Part shown: positions 11,232 through 18,580 of the stretch, in pieces | Layout: every line of letters starts with the position of its first letter | How positions within the stretch are numbered: position 1 is the first letter of the stretch | NCBI RefSeq assembly: GCF_030812195.1 | Contig: NZ_JAUSSF010000001.1 | Span: 1-64,000 of the forward strand | DNA: 64,000 bases | From: Chryseobacterium lathyri | GTDB lineage: Bacteria > Bacteroidota > Bacteroidia > Flavobacteriales > Weeksellaceae | Direction of reading: 5' to 3' | Position numbers and translations under genes: made by a program | The notes under the pieces: generated by a model | What the model was told of the DNA's origin: nothing | The model's database searches: none | What the model saw: only the letters and a program-made list of their open reading frames with translations

Positions 11232-13664
11232 ATGCAGACAACCTATATTGAAACACAGCAAATTTCTTTCCAGGATTTTAAAAACCAGATACTTGAAGAC
11301 TACAGGTTAGGAAAGATATCGCGTGAGATGTCTTATCTTGGAAGAAGAGAAGTGCTTACAGGAAAAGCTAAATTCGGAATTTTTGGGGATGGTAAGGAAC
11401 TTCCTCAGTTGGCCATGGCGAAAGTTTTCAGAAATGGCGACTTCCGTTCAGGATATTACAGGGATCAGACTTTTGCATTAGCAGTAGATGCTTTAACGGT
11501 TGAAAGCTTTTTCGCACAGCTGTATGCAGACACCAGCGTTGAAAGAGAGCCGGCTTCAGCTGGAAGACAGATGAACGGGCATTTTGCCACAAGAAGCTTA
11601 AACAAAGACGGAAGCTGGAAAGATCTTACGGCACAGAAAAATATTTCTTCGGATATTTCCCCTACAGCAGGACAGATGCCTAGATTATTAGGATTGGCCC
11701 AAGCTTCTAAAGTGTATAAAAGTGTAAAATTTGAAGGTTCTGAAAAATTCTCAAAAGGAGGCAATGAAGTTGCTTTCGGAACAATTGGAGATGCTTCTAC
11801 AGCAGAAGGACATTTCTGGGAAACGTTGAATGCTGCCTGTGCGCTTCAGGTTCCTATGATTGTTTCTATCTGGGATGATGGGTACGGGATTTCAGTTCCA
11901 ACCAGAAACCAGAGAGCAAAAGCGGACATTGCTGAAATGCTAAGCGGCTTTCAGAGAAAAGAAGGGGAAAATCAGGGCTGTGAGATTATCCAGGTAAAAG
12001 CATGGGATTACCCTTCACTATTGGATGCTTATGCCAGAGCTGAACATTTTGCCAGAACTGAAAGTATTCCGGTTGTGGTTCATGTTATTGAAGTTACCCA
12101 ACCTCAGGGACACTCCACTTCAGGATCTCATGAAAGATATAAAAATGAAGAGCGTCTTTCCTGGGAGGCAGATTTTGATGGTATGGTGAAATTCAAAGAA
12201 TGGATCCTGAATTATTCAATCGAAATCGAAGGAAAAGAAGAAATTATTGCTTCAGCAGAAGAATTGGATACGATAGATGAAGAAGCTAAAAAAATAGTAA
12301 AAGCAGGTCAGAAGAATGCCTGGGATAATTACCAGAAGACCATTACTGATCTTATTCAGTCTGTTCTTCCATTAGTTGAAAATCTTAAAGGTCAGAACAG
12401 TGAAATAGAAGGGTATATTGCCCAGTTCAATAAATTGGTTTCCAAAGCTAAAAAAGATATTTTCCACCTGACGAGAAAAGCTTTATTGACAACAAGAGGA
12501 ACTAATTCTGCAGAAAGAACCCAATTGATGCAGAAGTACAATGAAGTTTTTGAAACAGAAAAAGACAACTATTCTTCCCACTTATATTCACAGTCTCAGT
12601 GGAAAGCTGAAAACGTGAAAGAGATTCCTCCTGTGTTCTCGGATAATTCTGAGGAGGTAGACGGAAGAGTGGTGGTAAGAAATAATTTTGATAAAATTTT
12701 CGAAAAATATCCTGAAACCTTAGTATTTGGTGAAGATGCCGGAAATATCGGTGATGTGAACCAGGGACTAGAAGGAATGCAGGAAAAATACGGCGAAGTA
12801 CGTGTAGCAGATACCGGAATCCGGGAAGCTACCATTCTTGGTCAGGGTATCGGTATGGCAATGAGAGGTCTGAGACCTATCGCCGAGATCCAATATCTGG
12901 ATTATATTCTTTACTGTTTACAGGGAATGAGCGATGATCTGGCGACTGTTCAATACAGAACAAAAGGCGGTCAGAAAGCTCCGGTAATCATCAGAACCAG
13001 AGGCCACAGGCTGGAAGGTGTCTGGCATTCAGGTTCCCCAATGGCAGGAATTCTGAACCTTTCTAAAGGGATTCTGGTATTGGTGCCAAGAAACTTGACG
13101 AAAGCAGCCGGATTCTACAATACAATGCTTCAAAGTGATGATCCAGCAGTTATCGTTGAATGTCTGAACGGATACCGATTAAAAGAAAAGCAGCCTGATA
13201 ACTTAGGTGAATTCACTGTTCCGGTAGGAAAAATTGAAGTGACAAAAGAAGGAAAAGATGTTACTCTGGTAACTTACGGTTCCACCTGGAGAATTGTAAT
13301 GGATGCCGCAGAACAATTGGAAAAACTGGGAATCTCTGCAGAAGTTATTGATGTTCAATCCTTAATTCCTTTCGATTTAACGAATGAAATTGCTGAAAGC
13401 GTGAAGAGAACCAACAGATTGGTCGTAATCGACGAAGATGTGGAAGGCGGAACTTCAGCGTTTATTCTTCAGCAGATCCTTGAGAAGCAGAAAGCATTCA
13501 GATATCTGGATTCCGATCCGTTGACGATTGCTGCCAACGATCACAGACCTGCTTATGCAAGTGATGGAGATTATTTCAGCAAGCCATCTTCAGATGATAT
13601 GGTAGAAAGAATCTACGCCATGTTCAATGAAACAAACCCTCAGAAATATCCTGCGATATTTTAA
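11232..13664 (+). CDS. Fused branched-chain 2-oxoacid dehydrogenase E1 alpha-beta
   Basis: An 810-residue single-chain thiamine-diphosphate dehydrogenase. Residues 1 to about 400 are the E1-alpha half, with the TPP/Mg motif GDASTAEGHFWETLN (186-200). Residues from about 480 to 810 are the E1-beta half (FGEDAGNIGDVNQG, then QYLDYILY and VPRNLTKAAGF), joined by a charged linker. It decarboxylates branched-chain 2-oxoacids and transfers the acyl group to the E2 lipoyl domain, feeding branched fatty acids typical of Flavobacteria. A dihydrolipoyl dehydrogenase is at 26913 but no E2 is in the window. A promoter-like TATATTAG (11187-11194) lies upstream. Confidence 0.92.
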   Translation: MQTTYIETQQISFQDFKNQILEDYRLGKISREMSYLGRREVLTGKAKFGIFGDGKELPQLAMAKVFRNGDFRSGYYRDQTFALAVDALTVESFFAQLYADTSVEREPASAGRQMNGHFATRSLNKDGSWKDLTAQKNISSDISPTAGQMPRLLGLAQASKVYKSVKFEGSEKFSKGGNEVAFGTIGDASTAEGHFWETLNAACALQVPMIVSIWDDGYGISVPTRNQRAKADIAEMLSGFQRKEGENQGCEIIQVKAWDYPSLLDAYARAEHFARTESIPVVVHVIEVTQPQGHSTSGSHERYKNEERLSWEADFDGMVKFKEWILNYSIEIEGKEEIIASAEELDTIDEEAKKIVKAGQKNAWDNYQKTITDLIQSVLPLVENLKGQNSEIEGYIAQFNKLVSKAKKDIFHLTRKALLTTRGTNSAERTQLMQKYNEVFETEKDNYSSHLYSQSQWKAENVKEIPPVFSDNSEEVDGRVVVRNNFDKIFEKYPETLVFGEDAGNIGDVNQGLEGMQEKYGEVRVADTGIREATILGQGIGMAMRGLRPIAEIQYLDYILYCLQGMSDDLATVQYRTKGGQKAPVIIRTRGHRLEGVWHSGSPMAGILNLSKGILVLVPRNLTKAAGFYNTMLQSDDPAVIVECLNGYRLKEKQPDNLGEFTVPVGKIEVTKEGKDVTLVTYGSTWRIVMDAAEQLEKLGISAEVIDVQSLIPFDLTNEIAESVKRTNRLVVIDEDVEGGTSAFILQQILEKQKAFRYLDSDPLTIAANDHRPAYASDGDYFSKPSSDDMVERIYAMFNETNPQKYPAIF

Positions 13665-13688
13665 TTGGGATTTTTAGATACAATTAAG

Positions 13689-13718
13689 CCGCTTTCAGAA
13701 CTTCTGGAAGCGGTTTTT
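13689..13718 (+). terminator. Terminator of the E1 gene
   Basis: An 8-bp stem (13689-13696 with 13706-13713, one G-T pair) followed by TTTTT at 13714-13718, 25 nt after the E1 stop. Confidence 0.85.
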
Positions 13719-13750
13719 AGTTAAAATATGTTTCAAAAAATATAAATATG

Positions 13751-13758
13751 TACATTTG
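13751..13758 (+). promoter_or_regulatory. -7 element (TACATTTG) of the methyltransferase gene
   Basis: An exact TAnnTTTG match 23 nt before the ATG at 13782. An in-frame GTG at 13758 overlaps this element, so the ATG is the better start. Confidence 0.6.
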
Positions 13759-13781
13759 TGACTGAGTGTGATTTATATAAC

Positions 13782-14513
13782 ATGAAAATTACCAAACTTG
13801 TCATTTTGTTCAATTATCAAAAAATAGTATTAGGAGCCGTTGTATCATTTCTTCTTTTTCTATTATCATTTTGGTTTAATTCCGGCCTGCTTATTTTATT
13901 GTTAAGAATTTTAAGCGTTCTGATTGTTTTGAATATATTCGCTTCACTTATGGCTTCTTTTATTCTTTATGATAAGTCGGATTTATATGAGTTAAAAAGC
14001 TTAAACGGAATTGTTGACTTTGGAAAAGTAGAAAATGCAATTCTAATTCATGCTAGTTTTGATCCTTTATCAAAAAGATTGGAAAAGAAATATCCAAACT
14101 TAAATTTAACAGTTTGTGATATTTACGGAAATAGACACGAACACGAAAAAGGAATTAAAACCTCAAAAAAAATATTTCCAGCCAATCCTAAAGAAATAAA
14201 GATAATTCCCAATAAGTTGCCCTTTGAAAACAACTCTCAAGACCTAATTCTTGCTATAACAGCATTGCATGAAATTTTAGATCATGAACAGAGAGTTTTA
14301 TTTTTTAAAGAAGCAAAAAGAGTTTTGAAAAATAATGGAGTAATAATTGTTTCAGAGCAATTTAGAGATGTAACCAATTTTCTTTTCTTTAGTATTGGAG
14401 CCTTTCACTTTTTAAGTCAGAAACAATGGAAGAAAGCTATTTCCAGCGCAGATTTACGAATAATTTCTAATCAAAAAATTACCCCTTTTGCAAATATGTT
14501 GATACTTAAATAA
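13782..14513 (+). CDS. Membrane-anchored SAM methyltransferase-like protein
   Basis: A 243-residue protein. Two hydrophobic helices occupy roughly residues 15-60 of the N-terminus. The remainder has a class I methyltransferase layout: a degenerate motif I region (AILIHASFDPLSKRL), an acidic motif (TVCDIYG), LPFENNSQDLILAITALHEI resembling the motif IV region, and AKRVLKNNGVIIVSE as motif V. The usual GxGxG loop is poorly preserved, so activity is uncertain. The gene is noticeably more AT-rich than its neighbours, which may indicate recent acquisition. Its 3' end converges with the HxlR gene 7 nt away. Confidence 0.75.
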   Translation: MKITKLVILFNYQKIVLGAVVSFLLFLLSFWFNSGLLILLLRILSVLIVLNIFASLMASFILYDKSDLYELKSLNGIVDFGKVENAILIHASFDPLSKRLEKKYPNLNLTVCDIYGNRHEHEKGIKTSKKIFPANPKEIKIIPNKLPFENNSQDLILAITALHEILDHEQRVLFFKEAKRVLKNNGVIIVSEQFRDVTNFLFFSIGAFHFLSQKQWKKAISSADLRIISNQKITPFANMLILK

Positions 14514-14520
14514 AGAATAC

Positions 14521-14907
14521 CTAGACTTTGGCTTTCATTCTGTTTTCCTTATCCAATAAACTACAGTTTTTTTCAGAATTAAAATCTTCAGTCGTAAATT
14601 TCGCCTCCCATTCTTCCAGCAAATACAAAATCGGCAGCAAGGCCAGTCCCTTTTCTGTCAACGAATATTCAACCCTCGGAGGCAGCTCTTTAAACTCTTC
14701 TCTGATAATTAATCCGTCATTTTGCATTTCCTTTAACTGATCGGTCAGTACTTTTCTGGAGATCACATTAATTCGTACAGCTAGCTCTCCGAAACGTAGC
14801 TTACGGTCTTTAATCACCAAAACAATGATCGGTTTCCACTTGCTTCCCAGTGCAGACATTGCCTTACCTAAAGGACAGCTGTATTTCATCAGTTCATTCT
14901 TTACCAT
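14521..14907 (-). CDS. HxlR family transcriptional regulator
   Basis: A 128-residue winged-helix regulator. The family signature C11-PLGKAMSALGSKW and the recognition region ISRKVLTDQLKEMQNDGLI are intact, followed by the wing YSLTEKG. HxlR/DUF24 proteins often sense electrophiles or oxidants through the conserved N-terminal cysteine, which is present here. It is divergent from an Old Yellow Enzyme gene, with 122 bp between them carrying several GTTACT repeats, which suggests it controls that gene and itself. Confidence 0.92.
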   Translation of the reverse strand: MVKNELMKYSCPLGKAMSALGSKWKPIIVLVIKDRKLRFGELAVRINVISRKVLTDQLKEMQNDGLIIREEFKELPPRVEYSLTEKGLALLPILYLLEEWEAKFTTEDFNSEKNCSLLDKENRMKAKV

Positions 14908-14909
14908 GC

Positions 14910-15006
14910 GTTACTTTTAAGTTACTAATGTAAGTTACTGCAAAGTTACCACTATTTTTTTGATAAAAGATACAAAAACAAACTATTATTAGTTACTTTG
15001 TGTAAC
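14910..15006. promoter_or_regulatory. Shared promoter/operator region with GTTACT repeats
   Basis: GTTACT occurs at 14910, 14921, 14934 and 14992, plus GTTACC at 14945; the first four sites are spaced 11, 13 and 11 bp, about one helical turn. Inverted pairs are TTAC-N4-GTAA (14922-14933) and GTTAC-N5-GTAAC (14992-15006). The latter overlaps TTACTTTG (14993-15000), a near-match to the -7 element for the plus-strand gene. Operator function for the HxlR protein is inference from position and symmetry. Confidence 0.6.
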
Positions 15007-15029
15007 AATTATAAAATACCAATTTAAAA

Positions 15030-16091
15030 ATGAGTATAGAATCATTATTTAAACCGTTTGTTTACAAAAACCTGGAACTTAAAAACAGAATCGTAATGGC
15101 TCCTATGACCCGTGCACAGTCTGATAATGGAGTTCCTACCCAAAATATCGCAGAATACTATGCAAGAAGAGCAGCTTCAGAAGTTGGATTGATTCTTTCT
15201 GAAGGAACTGTAATCAACAGACCGTCGTCAAAAAATATGCAGAACATTCCTGATTTTTATGGAAGTGAGGCATTGTCAGGTTGGAAAAACGTGATCAATG
15301 CTGTTCACCAGAATGGTGGCAAAATGGGGCCGCAGATCTGGCATGTAGGAGATACAAGAATGTCTGAAGATTATCCGCTGGCTCCTATGGAGAAAGCTTC
15401 TACAATGACTTTAGAAGATGTTCAGGATACCATTGCACAGTTTGCTGCTTCTGCAAAATCTGCAAAAGATTTAGGTTTTGATGTTGTTGAGGTTCATGGA
15501 GCACACGGCTATCTTATCGATCAGTTCTTTTGGGGAGTAACCAATACAAGAACCGATGAATATGGCGGGAAAACCATTAAAGAAAGAAACCGTTTCGCAG
15601 TAGATGTGATTAAGGCTATCAGAGCTGCAGTAGGAGAGGATTTTACTATTATTCTTCGTCTTTCACAGTGGAAACAGCAGGATTACAACAGCAAATTGAC
15701 TGCTAATCCAGCAGAAATGGAAGAATGGTTATTGCCATTAAAAGAAGCAGGAGTAGATATTTTCCATTGCTCGCAACGCCGTTTCTGGGAAGCAGAATTT
15801 GATGGTTCAGATTTAAATTTTGCAGGATGGGCAAAGAAAATTACAGGACAACCAACGATCACTGTAGGTTCTGTAGGATTGAAAGGAGATGTCATGGGCG
15901 CTTTTGCAGGCCAGGGAACTGAAAAAACCGATCTGACCGAACTGATCAGAAGACTGGACAATGAAGAATTTGATCTTGTTGCTGTAGGACGTGCACTTTT
16001 ACAGGATCCTCAGTGGGTTCAAAAAATAAAAACCGGCAATACAGACGAGCTTCTTGATTTTTCAGCAGAAAGCATGGCAAAACTGTATTAA
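15030..16091 (+). CDS. Old Yellow Enzyme family NADH:flavin oxidoreductase
   Basis: A 353-residue TIM-barrel flavoenzyme of the OYE class. Visible landmarks are LKNRIVMAPMTRAQ (FMN binding), QIWHVGD, EVHGAHGYLIDQFFWGVTN with the RTDEYGG motif, and VAVGRALLQDPQWV near the C-terminus. These enzymes reduce activated C=C bonds with NAD(P)H and are commonly induced by electrophiles. The divergent HxlR regulator with its conserved cysteine supports a role in reactive-electrophile detoxification. The physiological substrate is unknown. Confidence 0.92.
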   Translation: MSIESLFKPFVYKNLELKNRIVMAPMTRAQSDNGVPTQNIAEYYARRAASEVGLILSEGTVINRPSSKNMQNIPDFYGSEALSGWKNVINAVHQNGGKMGPQIWHVGDTRMSEDYPLAPMEKASTMTLEDVQDTIAQFAASAKSAKDLGFDVVEVHGAHGYLIDQFFWGVTNTRTDEYGGKTIKERNRFAVDVIKAIRAAVGEDFTIILRLSQWKQQDYNSKLTANPAEMEEWLLPLKEAGVDIFHCSQRRFWEAEFDGSDLNFAGWAKKITGQPTITVGSVGLKGDVMGAFAGQGTEKTDLTELIRRLDNEEFDLVAVGRALLQDPQWVQKIKTGNTDELLDFSAESMAKLY

Positions 16092-16103
16092 GATGGAAAG
16101 GTC

Positions 16104-16196
16104 AATGGTCAATAGTGAATTCGCTTCGCTGTCAATTTTTATTTTTGTTGAAATTAAGTGAATTGAGCATTCACTTGCGAAGCAAAATTGACCATT
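16104..16196. repeat. Intergenic inverted repeat downstream of the OYE gene
   Basis: Two nested pairs of complementary blocks: AATGGTCAAT (16104-16113) with ATTGACCATT (16187-16196), and GCTTCGC (16123-16129) with GCGAAGC (16177-16183). The whole would form an imperfect hairpin of about 90 nt. It resembles palindromic intergenic repeats; no second copy was found in this window by eye. Confidence 0.5.
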
Positions 16197-16251
16197 CACA
16201 AATTATATTTTTCTTTATTTTTATATTAAATTTTCACCTATTTATTTAAAG

Positions 16252-16286
16252 AAATCCGCTTTCAGAATTTCCTGAAAGCGGATTTT
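16252..16286. terminator. Bidirectional terminator
   Basis: A 14-bp perfect stem (16252-16265 with 16272-16285), short AATTTC loop, T run on the plus side. It serves the OYE gene and probably also the small minus-strand peptide gene that ends at 16295. Confidence 0.85.
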
Positions 16287-16294
16287 GATTGTTC

Positions 16295-16456
16295 TTAATC
16301 CGGACATTCCATAGTGTCTGAAATACATTTCCAGCGGGATGGAAAACCATTTGTCGGCGGAATATAGCATGCCGTTGTTCCTGTCGGACAGTCAGGCGCA
16401 TTTCCACCATTGATTTTCTTTAGATCAGATTTTGCTAATTTTTTTAAATTTTTCAT
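16295..16456 (-). CDS. Double-glycine leader bacteriocin-like peptide
   Basis: A 53-codon gene found by direct translation. The leader MKNLKKLAKSDLKKINGG ends in the double glycine (G17-G18) that C39-type peptidase/ABC exporters cleave after. The Chryseobacterium group carries many such peptides annotated as bacteriocin-like. The predicted 35-residue core has four cysteines at 23, 30, 44 and 51, so both pairs are spaced C-x6-C, suggesting two disulfides or other cross-links. The gene is flanked by terminators. No dedicated exporter, modifying enzyme or immunity gene is beside it. The presence of the leader is clear; antibacterial activity is only inferred. Confidence 0.8.
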   Translation of the reverse strand: MKNLKKLAKSDLKKINGGNAPDCPTGTTACYIPPTNGFPSRWKCISDTMECPD

Positions 16457-16546
16457 AGGGTAATAATTTGTTTGGAGAATAAAAGTATAATATTTTCACT
16501 AAATAGAGAAATTGTTATATAAATAAATCCTTTAACAATAAAACAT

Positions 16547-16576
16547 AACCGCGCTCCAAATATTTGGAGCGCGGTT
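16547..16576. terminator. Long palindromic terminator
   Basis: A 14-bp perfect stem (16547-16560 with 16563-16576) around a two-base centre, GC-rich in the middle and AT-rich outside. It lies 52 nt downstream of the minus-strand C1 peptidase gene and upstream of the small peptide gene. Confidence 0.75.
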
Positions 16577-16628
16577 TTAACAGATTAAAATATCTAAATT
16601 ACATAGTGACCGAAACAGTGACTATTTA

Positions 16629-17831
16629 TTATAAACCGATGTTCTTTGTAGGTTTCAGCTGTTTAAGAATGTTTTTTGGGATGGCATTCTTATGAGCCAA
16701 TATCGCTGTTGATTTGTATTCTACATACGGTCTTGTTACATAGAGATAACCTTCGAAATCATTGGTTACGCCCCAGGAATTTTTAACCATATAATATTCT
16801 TTACCAGTCTGGTCTTTTGCCAATCCTACGATGTGCATACCGTGGTCATCCGTTGTAGAAAGGTTGTTAAGCCCTTTCTGACGCATGTCTTCAGTAATGG
16901 TCTTATCTTTTTTAGGCTCAGTGAACAGAGTCTGCTTGTTGTCTGCAGTAATCTGGTTCAGATCCATATCCGGAACATAAGCTACCCCATTTTTGTAAGA
17001 GAAATAAGGTTCTGAAACGTCTGTTGCCCATCCCACAGAATATCCTTTGTTCACAGCGTTATCAATAATAGCTGTAAGATCTCTCATTGGAACATTCCAG
17101 TCAGAGTCATGGCTCCAGTTATCCGGGATCGGGACTACAAATTTCTGGTAATAAGGATAATCTTTATAAGAAGAGATCTCAATATAATCTTCAGGATTGA
17201 TTCCTACAACTTCTTTAGCAAATGTTTTAGGAGTGTAATTTTTTCCTTCATAGGTAAAGTTAGCCGGAACTTTTCCAAGATATTCATCCAGAATGGCATC
17301 TACGGAATCCATCCAGTTATCTGTAAGCTGTGCTTTTGATCCTGCCTGAACAAGGCTGTCTAAAACAGGCTTTAATTTCCCCTGCATTTCCTTAAAGTTA
17401 TTAAGGGTCTGTCCAGATTTTAATCCCGTATAAACATCCTGAGGTACGGCACCGTATTTTTTGTACATGTTTACAACATCATGCAGTTCACCGCCATCTC
17501 CCCAGCTGATGGCTCCGCTGTTCAGAACATATAATTTAGCTTTATCATGGTAAGAATTTCTTGCTGTGAAAATTTCAGCAAGATCTACAGGCTTTTTACC
17601 CATTCTCTGCATTTCAGATTCAAGAAAAGAATTCCCTGAATAGCTCCAGCAGGTTCCTGATGAACCTTGGTTCTTTACTGAAGTAGCCCCTACGTCTTTT
17701 AACGCTGTGAACTGAAAATTAGCATTTTGAGATTGATTGTTTTTTAATTTGTTGATCAAGTCATCTTGGGCAAACATCATACTTCCTGCAGACAAAACAA
17801 AAAGTAATGAGGCAATTTTGATATTTTTCAT
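16629..17831 (-). CDS. Exported C1 family cysteine peptidase (PepC/bleomycin hydrolase type)
   Basis: A 400-residue papain-fold peptidase with a signal peptide (residues 1-21, cleavage after MMFA-QDD). The catalytic set is complete: oxyanion Q55 and nucleophile C61 in NQGSSGTCWSYSG, H330 in DDHGMHIVGL, and N351 in KNSWG. The long insert between Cys and His matches the bleomycin hydrolase/aminopeptidase C subgroup, but export to the periplasm is unusual compared with cytosolic PepC. It is likely involved in peptide degradation outside the cytoplasm. It has its own terminator; a near-match promoter TATCTTTA lies at 17870-17877 on the minus strand. Confidence 0.9.
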   Translation of the reverse strand: MKNIKIASLLFVLSAGSMMFAQDDLINKLKNNQSQNANFQFTALKDVGATSVKNQGSSGTCWSYSGNSFLESEMQRMGKKPVDLAEIFTARNSYHDKAKLYVLNSGAISWGDGGELHDVVNMYKKYGAVPQDVYTGLKSGQTLNNFKEMQGKLKPVLDSLVQAGSKAQLTDNWMDSVDAILDEYLGKVPANFTYEGKNYTPKTFAKEVVGINPEDYIEISSYKDYPYYQKFVVPIPDNWSHDSDWNVPMRDLTAIIDNAVNKGYSVGWATDVSEPYFSYKNGVAYVPDMDLNQITADNKQTLFTEPKKDKTITEDMRQKGLNNLSTTDDHGMHIVGLAKDQTGKEYYMVKNSWGVTNDFEGYLYVTRPYVEYKSTAILAHKNAIPKNILKQLKPTKNIGL

Positions 17832-18050
17832 TACTATAAAAGATTATTTTTATGAATAGTCGTTCATATTAAAGATATGTTACAAAGGGAAAAGTTAAAT
17901 TTGAAAGTAAGAAAACTGGATAAAAGTGAAAGCAAATTAGGATTATTTGTTACTCAGTTGATTAAGTATTTTACATTTTATCAAAAGAATATTTAAATGT
18001 TTCCAACCCAACCCAAAGTTTATGCATCTATTACAATATAAAGCCTGACT

Positions 18051-18569
18051 ATGGAAAAAGAATTACTAATAGAATGCCAGCGTAACAGCCGTAGTGCCCA
18101 GCGGAAGGTGTACGAGAAAATGGCGGGCAGGCTGTACTCAGTCTGCAGACGCTATCTGAAAAACGATGAAGATATTGAAGAAGTGTTGGCCGATACTTTT
18201 TACAAAATATTCACCAAGATCACCCAGCTCCAGAATCTGGATACTTTTGAAGGATGGGCTAAAAAAATTGCAGTTAATGAATGCCTTCAGAAATTGAGGG
18301 CCACTAAAGCACAGTTTATCTCAATGGATGATGGTTTTGTAGAAACATCCGGAACCTTATCAGAAAGTATTTCATTTGAAAAGGATATTCTGAGCCTGCT
18401 GAACTTTCTTCCGGAGGGCTGCAGAGCAATTTTCAATCTGTTTGCCATTGAAGGATATCCGCATAAAGAAATTGCTTCCATGCTTTCGATAAGCGAAGGG
18501 ACATCCAAATCCCAGCTCAATTTTGCAAGGAAAAAACTACAGGAACTCTTAGTCAATCAGAACATTTAA
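18051..18569 (+). CDS. ECF-type RNA polymerase sigma factor
   Basis: A 172-residue sigma-70 family ECF factor. Region 2 covers about residues 10-80 (VYEKMAGRLYSVCRRYLKNDEDIEEVLADTF is the core helix region, read here in parts), and region 4 covers about 115-170 (LPEGCRAIFNLFAIEGYPHKEIA, then SISEGTSKSQLN as the recognition helix). It starts 11 nt before the next gene, whose N-terminus looks like a membrane anti-sigma factor. The pair is probably co-transcribed and co-regulated. The regulon is unknown. Confidence 0.93.
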   Translation: MEKELLIECQRNSRSAQRKVYEKMAGRLYSVCRRYLKNDEDIEEVLADTFYKIFTKITQLQNLDTFEGWAKKIAVNECLQKLRATKAQFISMDDGFVETSGTLSESISFEKDILSLLNFLPEGCRAIFNLFAIEGYPHKEIASMLSISEGTSKSQLNFARKKLQELLVNQNI

Positions 18570-18580
18570 ACTTTAGGAAA

